Source: Nitrospirales bacterium (GTDB taxonomy: Bacteria; Nitrospirota; Nitrospiria; Nitrospirales; UBA8639). From it: a DNA stretch of 45,257 nucleotides. The translations under genes and the position numbers were made by a program. Positions 8,993-16,079 of this stretch are shown here, piece after piece. The notes beneath the pieces are model-generated. The model did not search any database, had not been told where the DNA came from, and saw only the letters and a list, made by a program, of their open reading frames with translations. The stretch is taken from positions 1-45,257 of the forward strand of contig JAJDBO010000398.1 of the NCBI GenBank assembly GCA_029261305.1, read 5' to 3'. The stretch's first letter is position 1. Each line of letters opens with the position of its first letter.

Positions 8993-10336
8993 TTAGGCTT
9001 GACTGTTAGGTGAACCACACAATACCTCCTGAAGGGTAATTGCGAGTTCTCGAGGCAGAATTGGTTTTCGTAAAAATGCTCGAATCCCCAAGGCTTTTGC
9101 CTCTTCATTATTGGTCAGGTGTCCAAATCCGGTGCAGAGGATGATTGGTAGGTCTGGTCTAATTGTTAGGAGCTGTTGGGCTAACAGGTCTCCTCGAAGT
9201 AAAGGCATGTTTTGGTTTGTCAGTACGAGATCAAATTGAGACGGGTCATTTTTAAACGCGTTCAACGCTTCTTCTGGATTAATGTAGGCCTCCACGGTGT
9301 AGCCTAAGGTTTCTAAAAACGATTGCTGCGTTTGTGTGAAGGCTGCCTCATCATCCACTAATAAAATATTTCCTGTCCCTTCTGGAACGGGGCCTTGTGT
9401 ATACTGAGTTTCCTCGGGAAGATCCTTTGCGCATGGGAGGAGTAGGGTAAATGTGGAGCCCTGGCCAAGTTGAGAATCTACCGCAATAGAACCCCCATGA
9501 TTGGTCACAATACCATGTGTGACCGACAGTCCTAATCCAGTCCCACCATCGTCTCCTTTGGTAGTAAAAAATGGGTCAAAGATGCGATCTCGCACTTCGG
9601 AGGCAATCCCATGTCCGGAGTCATGAACGGTCAATCCCAAGTATGTTTCTGTGGGGAGTTGAAGATTACCAATAGGAGAGGCTGGAAGGTTCTTTCTCGC
9701 CTTAATCGTAATGTTTAGTGCTCCCTTGGTTTCCTGCATGGCTTGGATGGCGTTGGTGCAGAGGTTTAGCACGACCTGATGAAGTTCTGTGGGATTTCCC
9801 CACACAGGGTGTTCAGTCTCCCCATCGGAGGAAAAGGTAATGACGATGTTTTTGAGCAGGGTGGGTCGAATAAGAGTGAGTACATCCTGGACTGTTTGGC
9901 TGAGAAAAACTGGAATTCTTTCACTCTGGCTTTGATGACTAAACGTTAATATTTGAAGGACCAAGTCCTTGGCTTTGTTGCCGGCAAATTCAATGGCTTC
10001 TAAGTTTTTGGTGGGGGCTGTATCCCCTTTGACTTTTAACATGGCTAAATTTGCTCCCAGTAAAATCGTGCTGAGAATGTTGTTAAAGTCGTGTGAAATC
10101 CCGGCGGCTAGGGTTCCCAATGCCTCCATTTTTTGGACTTGGTGGAGTTGGGCTTGCTGCGTTCGGAGGGTGTGTTCTGTTTGCTCTCGTAAGATAATTT
10201 CATCCCGAAGTTTGTTGTTGGTCTCAATGAGAGTTTCTGTCCGTTCTTCAATAATCTCTTCGAGTCGATTGTGAGATTGGCTCAAGAGTTCTTGGAGCTC
10301 ATGCGTGTGGGTGATGTCTTTGGCAATGCCGGCAAT
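8993..10336 (-). CDS. C-terminal fragment of the broken kinase: HisKA, HATPase, receiver
   Basis: The segment is open from just after the TGA at 10337 to the stop at 8993. No ATG lies near its beginning; TTG at 10285 or an internal ATG (residue 53 from that TTG) are possible restarts. It contains a coiled coil with EERTETLIETNN, the phospho-accepting His in GISHDFNN, an N box NLCTNAIQAM, G boxes DSGHGI and GGTGLGLS, and a receiver with the acidic pair in LLVDDE and the Lys in FLRKPI. The receiver Asp is replaced by Asn (codon 9215-9217), so phosphotransfer to it should fail. It is probably a remnant rather than an independent gene. Confidence 0.6.
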   Translation of the reverse strand: MAGIAKDITHTHELQELLSQSHNRLEEIIEERTETLIETNNKLRDEIILREQTEHTLRTQQAQLHQVQKMEALGTLAAGISHDFNNILSTILLGANLAMLKVKGDTAPTKNLEAIEFAGNKAKDLVLQILTFSHQSQSERIPVFLSQTVQDVLTLIRPTLLKNIVITFSSDGETEHPVWGNPTELHQVVLNLCTNAIQAMQETKGALNITIKARKNLPASPIGNLQLPTETYLGLTVHDSGHGIASEVRDRIFDPFFTTKGDDGGTGLGLSVTHGIVTNHGGSIAVDSQLGQGSTFTLLLPCAKDLPEETQYTQGPVPEGTGNILLVDDEAAFTQTQQSFLETLGYTVEAYINPEEALNAFKNDPSQFDLVLTNQNMPLLRGDLLAQQLLTIRPDLPIILCTGFGHLTNNEEAKALGIRAFLRKPILPRELAITLQEVLCGSPNSQA

Positions 10337-10487
10337 TCAAACCACCTGGTGTTGCTCATCACGAATGGGGAACGCACGGTCATGAATCCATCTAATCGTG
10401 CCATCTGGTTTGGTAATTCGAAATTTTTCGTCATATTGCCCGATTGTTTGTTTGGTGAGGCAGGCGAGAACGATTCGGTCTCGATCC

Positions 10488-12041
10488 TCAGGGTGGATAG
10501 CGGTTAACCAAGATTGTGGGGATTTGTAAAGACTCTCCGCGGGATCGTCCCCAGATGGTCTCGTAAGCAGGGCTGACATAGATCATCTCGGTTTTTCTCG
10601 GATCAGTAAGCCAAAAAACTTCTTGAATATGTTCGGCAAGTTGACGAAATTGTGCTTCGCTGGCATGCAATGATTCTTCTGCTTTTTTTCGTGCTGTGAT
10701 GTCTACCATGACTCCGACAAAATGAGAGATGTCTCCCTTGGGATCTTTGACCGGGGCAATCGACATGTGGTTCCAAAACAGCGCTCCATTTTTTTTGTAA
10801 TTTCGAAGTTCAACCTGACAGGCTTTCCCTTGAAGGACCGATTTTCTAATAGTATCTATTTCGTCTTGATCCCGATCTTCTCCTTGAAGGATTCGACAAT
10901 TTTTTCCCTTTAATTCTTGAAAGGAATAACCCGTAATTGCTTCTGCATTTCGATTGCAATACACAATGGGATTGTCTGGCTTGGTGGCATCGGTAATGAG
11001 AATTCCATTTGGCGAATGTTCAAGAGCCTTTTGTTGAATCCGCAGAGTCTCCTCTATGTGTTTTCTGTCGGTAATGTCTTCCGAAAGTCCTAGGAGAAAT
11101 GCTGGTTCATGGTGTTGATCAAAAATTGGAATTTTTTTTGTGTGAAGATAACGAAGTCCTTGATGCTGTGTTTGAACTTCTTCCTCTGGAATATCCAATA
11201 AGGTTTTATTTGCAAGAACTTCACGATCGATTTTGATGAAAAAATCAGCCTGCGCTTTCGTGAAAAAATCATAGTCGGTTTTCCCAATCATGGTTTCCCT
11301 TGGAATGCCGATTAGTTGTTCTCCAGCTTTATTCCACCGGACAAATTTTAGGTCTTTTGCATCTTTGACAAACACCATGCCAGGAAGATTCTCGACAATG
11401 GAGTCCAGGAGGATATGAAGTTGAGCCGATCGATCTTCTTCCTCCTGGGCGGCTAAAACTTCTCCCATCCAACCTGCTGCAATTTTGAGGAAATCGTAGT
11501 CAAGGGCTGAAAATTTTCCATCGTAGGGATCGAGGCTCGAAAAATTTAAGGTTCCATAAATCTGTCCATTAAGGAAGACACGCATCCCTAAGTAGGCTTC
11601 CAACTTGAAGGCTTCAAAACAGGGATGGGTGTTCCATTTTCCTGATTGACTAGCATGTTCAAAACCAATCGGATTTTTAGATTGAATGGTGTTAAGGCAA
11701 TAGGTTTGATCTAACGAAAAAAGGCTGCCCTGAGGAATCATATTTTGAGGAGAGCAGACTGCCAAAACTTTATATTGGTCAGCTTGAATATGAGATAAGA
11801 TACCAATTGGGAGTTTGAAGTGCTCACATCCTAATTGTAAAACCAACTGGATCTTTTCATCGATGGTCCCAGAGGGTTTGGCTGTAATGCCATAAAATTT
11901 TCTAATGAGAATGATCTGGTCAACAAGGATTTGTTCATTTCTTTTGGTTTGTTGTAATTGAGCTTCCAGACGTTGAATTGTTGAGGCGAAGCCATCAGAG
12001 GGGGGAGGTGCGGGCTGAGAGGTGAAGTCTTTCTTATTCAT
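10488..12041 (-). CDS. N-terminal fragment of the broken kinase: GAF, PAS, LOV-like PAS
   Basis: This 517-residue open segment starts at an ATG and ends shortly after a frameshift in the third PAS domain; the final ten or so residues are out of frame. It would yield a soluble sensory protein with no kinase. The GAF domain is followed by a PAS domain (about 212-335) and a LOV-like domain (about 340-455). The LOV-like domain has DNPIVYCN, TGYS, GKNCRILQG and NYKKNGALFWN, all matching flavin-binding LOV domains. The position of the signalling Gln after FVGV is Met. If translated, it could still bind flavin. Whether it is expressed is unknown. Confidence 0.7.
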   Translation of the reverse strand: MNKKDFTSQPAPPPSDGFASTIQRLEAQLQQTKRNEQILVDQIILIRKFYGITAKPSGTIDEKIQLVLQLGCEHFKLPIGILSHIQADQYKVLAVCSPQNMIPQGSLFSLDQTYCLNTIQSKNPIGFEHASQSGKWNTHPCFEAFKLEAYLGMRVFLNGQIYGTLNFSSLDPYDGKFSALDYDFLKIAAGWMGEVLAAQEEEDRSAQLHILLDSIVENLPGMVFVKDAKDLKFVRWNKAGEQLIGIPRETMIGKTDYDFFTKAQADFFIKIDREVLANKTLLDIPEEEVQTQHQGLRYLHTKKIPIFDQHHEPAFLLGLSEDITDRKHIEETLRIQQKALEHSPNGILITDATKPDNPIVYCNRNAEAITGYSFQELKGKNCRILQGEDRDQDEIDTIRKSVLQGKACQVELRNYKKNGALFWNHMSIAPVKDPKGDISHFVGVMVDITARKKAEESLHASEAQFRQLAEHIQEVFWLTDPRKTEMIYVSPAYETIWGRSRGESLQIPTILVNRYPP

Positions 12042-12325
12042 ACGCCCCCGGATAAAACGTGTAGCAATTGGTCCTGGCCTGATTGAAAACTAAAGAAGAA
12101 TATGGCGTCATCAATGAAAAGTCAGTCATATTAATTCATAGAGGGCAATCATTGGGAAGGTTAATAATAGATCTTTTAAATGAAAAAAATAGAAACGATT
12201 ACATGAATTAGAATGTCCTATAGGTTATTAGAGTAGGTAACAAATGGCCCTGGTCAAGGAAATTATTAAACCTACGTATTACTGATTGTGTTCAAGTAAA
12301 TTTTAGACGGAAGGATTGTGTTGGG
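12042..12325. other. AT-rich intergenic region between divergent genes
   Basis: About 284 bases separate the minus-strand kinase remnant and the plus-strand SelW-like gene. The region is AT-rich and should hold promoters in both directions. I cannot place a convincing -35/-10 pair. GGAAGGA at 12309-12315 serves as the ribosome-binding site of the SelW-like gene. Confidence 0.4.
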
Positions 12326-12607
12326 ATGATGGGAAAAACGACTCGAGTAGAAATTCAGTTTTGCACTCAATGTCGGTGGCTTCTTCGGGCGGCATGGATG
12401 GCCCAAGAGTTATTAACGACGTTTGAGGAAAAATTGGGTGAGGTGGCCCTGATCCCAGGAAGTGGTGGAGTCTTTGAGGTGCGTGTTGACGGAAAACAGA
12501 TTTGGTCTCGGGAACAGCAGGGCCGGTTTCCAGAGGCGAAGGAATTGAAACAATTGGTTCGAGATCTCATTGCTCCAGAAAAGGAGCTTGGGCATTCAGA
12601 CCGCTGA
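12326..12607 (+). CDS. SelT/SelW/SelH (Rdx) family thioredoxin-like protein
   Basis: A 93-residue protein of the Rdx family, bacterial cysteine homologues of mammalian selenoprotein W. The redox motif CTQC lies near the N terminus (around residues 13-16) after a short beta strand, as expected. It is followed by a helix beginning RWLLRAAWMAQELL and a C-terminal part with the FEVRVDG and R-FPEAKELKQLVRD pattern. It contains no TGA-encoded selenocysteine. The fold suggests a thiol redox role in the cytoplasm, but the physiological partner is not known. It stands alone, convergent with a small minus-strand gene. GGAAGGA upstream supports the start; a second ATG immediately follows. Confidence 0.85.
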   Translation: MMGKTTRVEIQFCTQCRWLLRAAWMAQELLTTFEEKLGEVALIPGSGGVFEVRVDGKQIWSREQQGRFPEAKELKQLVRDLIAPEKELGHSDR

Positions 12608-12663
12608 GGTGAGATGTTTCGGCAACAGGACCTTCATGGATGAAATTTATGAAGGCATGGTCT

Positions 12664-12858
12664 TTAATCAAACAGTGGTGCTTGAGGGCCGACTTGAAGT
12701 CCAGCTAAATCAGGATCTTCACCTTCCAGGATTGCTGGTCTTTCATCTTCGTTTTGGGCCTTTCGAAAAACCTTTTTTTCCTGCTTTTCCTTTTGTTTCA
12801 TTTGCAACGCGCGTTCTCGGTTTCGCTTGGCTGCAGTCGTCTTCGATGGTTTTCCCAT
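12664..12858 (-). CDS. Small basic conserved-type hypothetical protein
   Basis: This 64-residue protein begins MGKPSKTTAAKRNRERALQ and is strongly basic and helical in its first two thirds, then ends with an acidic, Pro-rich tail (EDPDLAGLQVGPQAP). An AAGGAGG sequence lies only a few bases before the ATG on the minus strand, unusually strong evidence for a gene this short. It has no signal peptide or Cys. The basic region could bind nucleic acid or ribosomes, but this is only a guess from composition. A longer overlapping frame on the plus strand (12570-12860) has low-quality composition and I take it as the shadow. Confidence 0.65.
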   Translation of the reverse strand: MGKPSKTTAAKRNRERALQMKQKEKQEKKVFRKAQNEDERPAILEGEDPDLAGLQVGPQAPLFD

Positions 12859-12933
12859 AAGCCTCCTTCACTAAATGTGTTCCCCACTTGATTCCTTGTA
12901 ACTGTGGTGGGTTCTACCTGACAGCGACAACAA

Positions 12934-12963
12934 AAACAAGGTGAGTATGGCTTCACCTTGTTT
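12934..12963. terminator. Perfect 11-bp hairpin, possible bidirectional terminator
   Basis: The arms AAACAAGGTGA (12934-12944) and TCACCTTGTTT (12953-12963) pair perfectly around an 8-base loop. Short A and T runs flank both sides, so it could work on either strand. It lies between the start of the basic-protein gene and the DUF3012-like gene. A regulatory role cannot be excluded because no clear gene ends next to it. Confidence 0.5.
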
Positions 12964-13217
12964 CGTTTTCGAAATTAGCATCGGGTGAGTGGCCTGTCAA
13001 ATTTTATAGGTATTATACCTAGGTTTTTTGTGCGGTGTGAGTATTTCCGTTTTAGTATTTCGAGATACCAAAGACTCCTCCGAGAATGGATCATTCAATT
13101 GACAAAGGTTAATGATCGGTATAGGGAACGCCCTGGGTATAAATCTCTTGGATACAGATTGGCCTTTGTCCGGTCCGCATCCACGAAAATCTAATATTAT
13201 AGAGGAGGGGAACTGCC

Positions 13218-13394
13218 ATGGATGGTATAAAGATGTGTTTGCTCGTGACCATGTTTTTCTTAGTGGCCTGTGCGCCAGAAGTAGGAAGTAAAGCCTGGTG
13301 TGAAAAGATGGGGGAAAAACCAAAAGGCGATTGGACAGCAACTGAAGCTGGAGATTTTGCCAAACACTGCCTATTGAAACTTGGTGAAGAATGA
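13218..13394 (+). CDS. DUF3012-like small lipoprotein (58 residues)
   Basis: This short gene encodes 58 residues. The N terminus is a signal peptide with lipobox LVAC at about residue 18, so the mature peptide is lipidated and about 40 residues long. The mature part reads APEVGSKAWCEKMGEKPKG, then DWTATEAGDFAKHC, matching the pattern I know from the DUF3012 family, including the two Cys positions. A strong AGGAGGG (13203-13209) precedes the ATG by eight bases. The function of DUF3012 is unknown. The gene is followed by another small hypothetical gene about 50 bases downstream. Confidence 0.8.
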   Translation: MDGIKMCLLVTMFFLVACAPEVGSKAWCEKMGEKPKGDWTATEAGDFAKHCLLKLGEE

Positions 13395-13442
13395 TCGCAG
13401 TGATCTGAGTGGTCTGTGTTGTTTGGTGATGTGAGTTGTGCC

Positions 13443-13910
13443 ATGGAGCATGTGAGGACACCAGAAGATTCTCAGCGAATTTTAGACTACTTCAATGGCT
13501 TCCATGATGGGTTTATTCATAAACTCATCCTTCGTTCTCATGATGCCTTCCATCAGGAAGGTCAGGAAGTCAGGGATATTGCGCATCAACTGACCGGGCG
13601 GTTTGATGTGCGAATCGACATAGCCCATTACAATTATGGGCGTGGGGAGCAACCGCATGATCGAATTGTGCGATGTTTTTTCAAGAATGTGTCAGACTTT
13701 TACCTGGATTTGCGAACCAGAAAATCCTACGAATGGCCCATTAAAAATGTGGAAATGAATGCTGGGACGCGGGTGGGTGAGACTGGGTCCCCCGAATCCT
13801 GTTTTACGTTGAACATCGTCTGGAGCAAATTTGTCGATCAATCTTGGGAGACGAATGCGACTCAACTGTTTACATTTCTAGAGGCGGAGTTTGAAGAGCG
13901 ATCCTTGTAG
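13443..13910 (+). CDS. Hypothetical cytoplasmic protein
   Basis: The protein has about 155 residues from the ATG at 13443; an in-frame GTG at 13416 would add nine residues. I do not recognise the family. It starts MEHVRTPEDSQRILDYFNGF and has an acidic, mixed alpha/beta look with no signal peptide or membrane segment. The pattern YFNGFHDGFIHKL followed by beta-strand-like stretches ending near WSKFVDQSW suggests an immunity-like or DUF-type small domain, but this is not a firm assignment. The gene follows the DUF3012-like gene on the same strand and could be co-transcribed. Confidence 0.6.
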   Translation: MEHVRTPEDSQRILDYFNGFHDGFIHKLILRSHDAFHQEGQEVRDIAHQLTGRFDVRIDIAHYNYGRGEQPHDRIVRCFFKNVSDFYLDLRTRKSYEWPIKNVEMNAGTRVGETGSPESCFTLNIVWSKFVDQSWETNATQLFTFLEAEFEERSL

Positions 13911-14142
13911 GAATCGCCTAGGGGGTTTTGCGTCTCCGCGTGCCTTTTTTCTTTTTGAGTTTCCACCCTGGTGTTTGTCGCCAATTCTGAATGCTAGTCG
14001 AAAGTCTCCTGGTTTCGTGACCGTTGTAGAAGGATATGTGCGCTTATTGGATTCCATTTGCTCAAGTTCGAAGTCTCATCTCCGATCATTCATATATTAA
14101 AGAGATCATGTAGGAGTGAAACCTTGTATCCAGGAGTGAGCA

Positions 14143-14538
14143 ATGAACTGGAATCTTCGAATCCTCAATGAATGTAGACGGTTCTCTTGGGCCTTCTTAG
14201 TAATGGGCAGTGCACTAGTTTTTGTTGGAGGGTGTTCATCCTTAGGGGCCACCTATTTTGAGAAGCACACTATTGGTGAATTTCAAATTGTGCTGCTAGA
14301 TGAGGGAGCTCTTCATAAAAAATGGACAGAAGTGAGTGGCCAACGGTCTAGCTCCTTTGACCTTACCAGTAGATCTGAAAATGCCGCGACGTTACAGGTC
14401 GTGACAGGCTTTTTCGAGCCAGGCACCAATACAATGTATTGTACAAACATGGATTTGGATGCTTGTGGTCGTGAACTTCATCATGTCGTCATGACGAAAC
14501 AGTCACAGCCTCTGATTGCCAGAACTCAGACCAATTAG
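14143..14538 (+). CDS. Hypothetical lipoprotein
   Basis: A 131-residue protein with an N-terminal hydrophobic segment and the lipobox FVGGC, giving a lipidated Cys at about residue 31. The rest has no motif that I recognise. It contains a pair of Cys near the C terminus (around positions 99 and 107, in MYCTNMDLDAC) that could form a disulfide, consistent with a periplasmic location. The gene sits between a hypothetical gene and the first cobalamin riboswitch, with a hairpin just downstream that may end its transcript. No link to B12 can be shown. Confidence 0.6.
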   Translation: MNWNLRILNECRRFSWAFLVMGSALVFVGGCSSLGATYFEKHTIGEFQIVLLDEGALHKKWTEVSGQRSSSFDLTSRSENAATLQVVTGFFEPGTNTMYCTNMDLDACGRELHHVVMTKQSQPLIARTQTN

Positions 14539-14572
14539 ATGTCATCAATCTGGTCCTCCATACCCACTTAAT

Positions 14573-14603
14573 CTTCTATGGAAGAGTGTTCCATCCATAG
14601 AGG
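14573..14603 (+). terminator. Possible hairpin terminator after the hypothetical lipoprotein
   Basis: CTTCTATGGA (14573-14582) pairs with TCCATAGAGG (14594-14603), including one G-T pair, around an 11-base loop. It lies 35 bases after the lipoprotein stop and before the promoter of the riboswitch. No T run follows, so intrinsic termination is uncertain. Confidence 0.35.
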
Positions 14604-14685
14604 ACAATTATTGCCTTTCCAAAACACATAGTATTCTCAATCCTCTATAAGGTGGATTCTGCTACAGGGTAAGATCCATTCTTTC

Positions 14686-14715
14686 TTGACAAACTATTTG
14701 GTTGTTTCCTAAAGT
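14686..14715 (+). promoter_or_regulatory. Candidate sigma-70 promoter for the btuFCD riboswitch transcript
   Basis: A perfect TTGACA at 14686-14691 is followed after 18 bases by TAAAGT at 14710-14715, a four-of-six match to the -10 consensus. Transcription would start about 8 bases later, immediately before the conserved riboswitch core, which is where a riboswitch promoter should be. Confidence 0.55.
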
Positions 14716-14730
14716 TACACTTATCAACAT

Positions 14731-14880
14731 ATGGGCACGGGTTAAGGGAAGAAGGTGTAACTCCTTCGCGGTCCCGCCGCTGTAACTGGAAACGAACCCC
14801 GCAGAAGCCACTGTCAAAACACAGTTTATGATGGGAAGGCGCGGGAAGTAGGTTAGTATCCAGAAGCCAGAAGACCTACC
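14731..14880 (+). ncRNA. Cobalamin riboswitch upstream of btuFCD
   Basis: The element shows the cobalamin-riboswitch landmarks in order: CGCGGTCCCGCCGCTGTAA, GCCACTG (14808-14814), GGGAAGGCGCGGGAAG (14833-14848) and AGCCAGAAGACC (14865-14876). GTAGGT near 14847-14852 pairs with ACCTAC near 14874-14879 to close the 3' part. It binds adenosylcobalamin or a related corrinoid and should lower expression of the transporter downstream when B12 is plentiful. A strong hairpin follows at 14890-14931. Confidence 0.93.
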
Positions 14881-14889
14881 CGAGCTACG

Positions 14890-14931
14890 AGTTCTGTTTT
14901 GCCAATACTCTCTTGATGGGAAAACAGAATT
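14890..14931 (+). promoter_or_regulatory. Hairpin downstream of the first riboswitch, candidate expression platform
   Basis: The arms around TTCTGTTTT (14892-14900) and AAAACAGAA (14921-14929) pair over 9 bases, extended by two pairs on each side with one G-G mismatch inside. There is no T run after it, so it may act by restructuring rather than intrinsic termination. It does not overlap the proposed btuF ribosome-binding site at 15011. Confidence 0.4.
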
Positions 14932-15021
14932 CACGACCTTCGAACCCTCGGGGCTGGGGTGCGGGTGAGGATGAAGACGCGGGTGCCATCCTCAGGGTCG
15001 TTTTGGCCTTGGGGAAATTTT

Positions 15022-16065
15022 ATGTTTCATGGCAGTCGACATCTTCTGTGGATTTATCCCAAACAGCGTGCGCCCCTCTTCCCTAGAATATTTCTTGCGT
15101 TCCTCACTCTGGCTCTGTTTATTCTCTTACCGTGTGAATCTCTTTTTGGTTTTTCTGAGGAATCAAATCCTATGAAACGTCGCCAACAGGGAATTCTTAC
15201 CGGAATGCCATTTATGTCTAACGTGGCGCCCCGGACGTTTGTCGATGACTTTGGACGAAAACTGTATCTTGCCAAAGAACCAAAACGGATCGTTTCGCTC
15301 GCACCAAGTATTACGGAAATGTTATTCGCCATTGGATTGGATGAAGAAATTGTTGGTGTCACGGAGTTTTGTGATTATCCTCCTGCTGCGTTGAAAAAAC
15401 CTAAAGTTGGGTATTCCCAACCAAACTTAGAAGTACTTGTCGCGTTACAACCCGACCTCATTGTCGCCCCCAAATCCTTTTTGCGAGCCGACTTACTCAA
15501 TCGATTAGACCAATTGAAAATTCCAACGTTTTTGTTTGAACCCAAGACGGTTGAAGATATTTTGACTCATATTCGAGTGTTAGGTCGAATCGTGGGGCAT
15601 GTGTCTGAATCCCTCAAACTTAGTGAAAATATTAAGAAACGAATTGCGGCTCTTTCCTCCCAATTAGAAGGCCTTGAGCGGCCCACCCTGTTATTCGTGT
15701 TAAATACTGATCCGCTCATTACCGTGGGGCCAGGGAGTTACATTCACCAGTTGTTTGGATTGGCGGGGGCCAGAAATGCGGCGGAAGATGCTGGAATGGC
15801 CTATCCTCGTTTTAGTATTGAGGAAGTCCTCAGACAAAATCCTGAGTTTTTGCTATTTCCCATTGGACGTTTTGAAGGAATTCCGCAACCTGAACAAGAT
15901 CAGTGGAGGAGATGGACTTCTCTTGAAGCGGTGAAGCGGAATAATTTATTTCAAGTGCAGAGTAATTTACTGAATAGACCTGGGCCTCGAGTCATCGAGG
16001 GGTTAGAGGCGCTTGTAAAAATATTGCACCCTGATGTGTATAAATCCATCGTTGGACAGGAATAA
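15022..16065 (+). CDS. btuF: Cobalamin ABC transporter substrate-binding protein
   Basis: BtuF captures cobalamin in the periplasm and delivers it to BtuCD. The protein has a basic N terminus and a hydrophobic leader (LAFLTLALFILLP), then the BtuF/FhuD-type fold. It shows RIVSLAPSITEMLFAIG and GVTEFCDYP in the first lobe, PDLIVAPKSF, and a second lobe with the long helix linker. I chose ATG 15022 because GGGGA lies six bases upstream. An in-frame GTG at 14959 and ATG at 14971 would add 17-21 residues before a plausible leader. It lies directly after the riboswitch and is first of a btuF-btuC-btuD operon. The riboswitch context makes cobalamin or another corrinoid, rather than a siderophore, the likely ligand. 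Confidence 0.9.
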   Translation: MFHGSRHLLWIYPKQRAPLFPRIFLAFLTLALFILLPCESLFGFSEESNPMKRRQQGILTGMPFMSNVAPRTFVDDFGRKLYLAKEPKRIVSLAPSITEMLFAIGLDEEIVGVTEFCDYPPAALKKPKVGYSQPNLEVLVALQPDLIVAPKSFLRADLLNRLDQLKIPTFLFEPKTVEDILTHIRVLGRIVGHVSESLKLSENIKKRIAALSSQLEGLERPTLLFVLNTDPLITVGPGSYIHQLFGLAGARNAAEDAGMAYPRFSIEEVLRQNPEFLLFPIGRFEGIPQPEQDQWRRWTSLEAVKRNNLFQVQSNLLNRPGPRVIEGLEALVKILHPDVYKSIVGQE

Positions 16066-16079
16066 TCAGTGAAACAATT

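Larger units (their letters stand above)
8993..12041 (-). pseudogene. Broken hybrid histidine kinase with GAF, PAS, LOV-like, PAS, kinase and receiver domains
   Basis: Read through its lesions, this is one hybrid sensor kinase of about 1,015 residues. The order is GAF (about 60-205), PAS, a LOV-like PAS domain with GKNCRILQG around Cys382, a third PAS, HisKA with GISHDFNN, HATPase with NLCTNAIQAM and TGLGLS, and a C-terminal receiver. Two lesions break it: a frameshift near 10537-10545, inside the third PAS domain, and an in-frame TGA at 10337-10339, where PAS domains of this type usually have Arg. The receiver has NQNMP where the phospho-acceptor Asp is expected. Homology continues cleanly across each break, so this was recently one gene. 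Assembly error remains possible for the first two lesions. It stands alone without a partner regulator. Confidence 0.8.

Noticed and set aside
10330..10560. Programmed ribosomal frameshift in the kinase
   Set aside because: No slippery heptamer is visible at the shift, and a second in-frame stop follows.
12570..12860. Plus-strand frame opposite the small basic gene
   Set aside because: The minus-strand frame has AAGGAGG and a plausible protein; this frame has Phe-rich runs and no start signal.
13891..14100. Frame after the hypothetical gene at 13443
   Set aside because: Overlaps the end of that gene and has no recognised features.
14662..14934. Minus-strand frame across the first riboswitch
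   Set aside because: It is the complement of the conserved cobalamin riboswitch.
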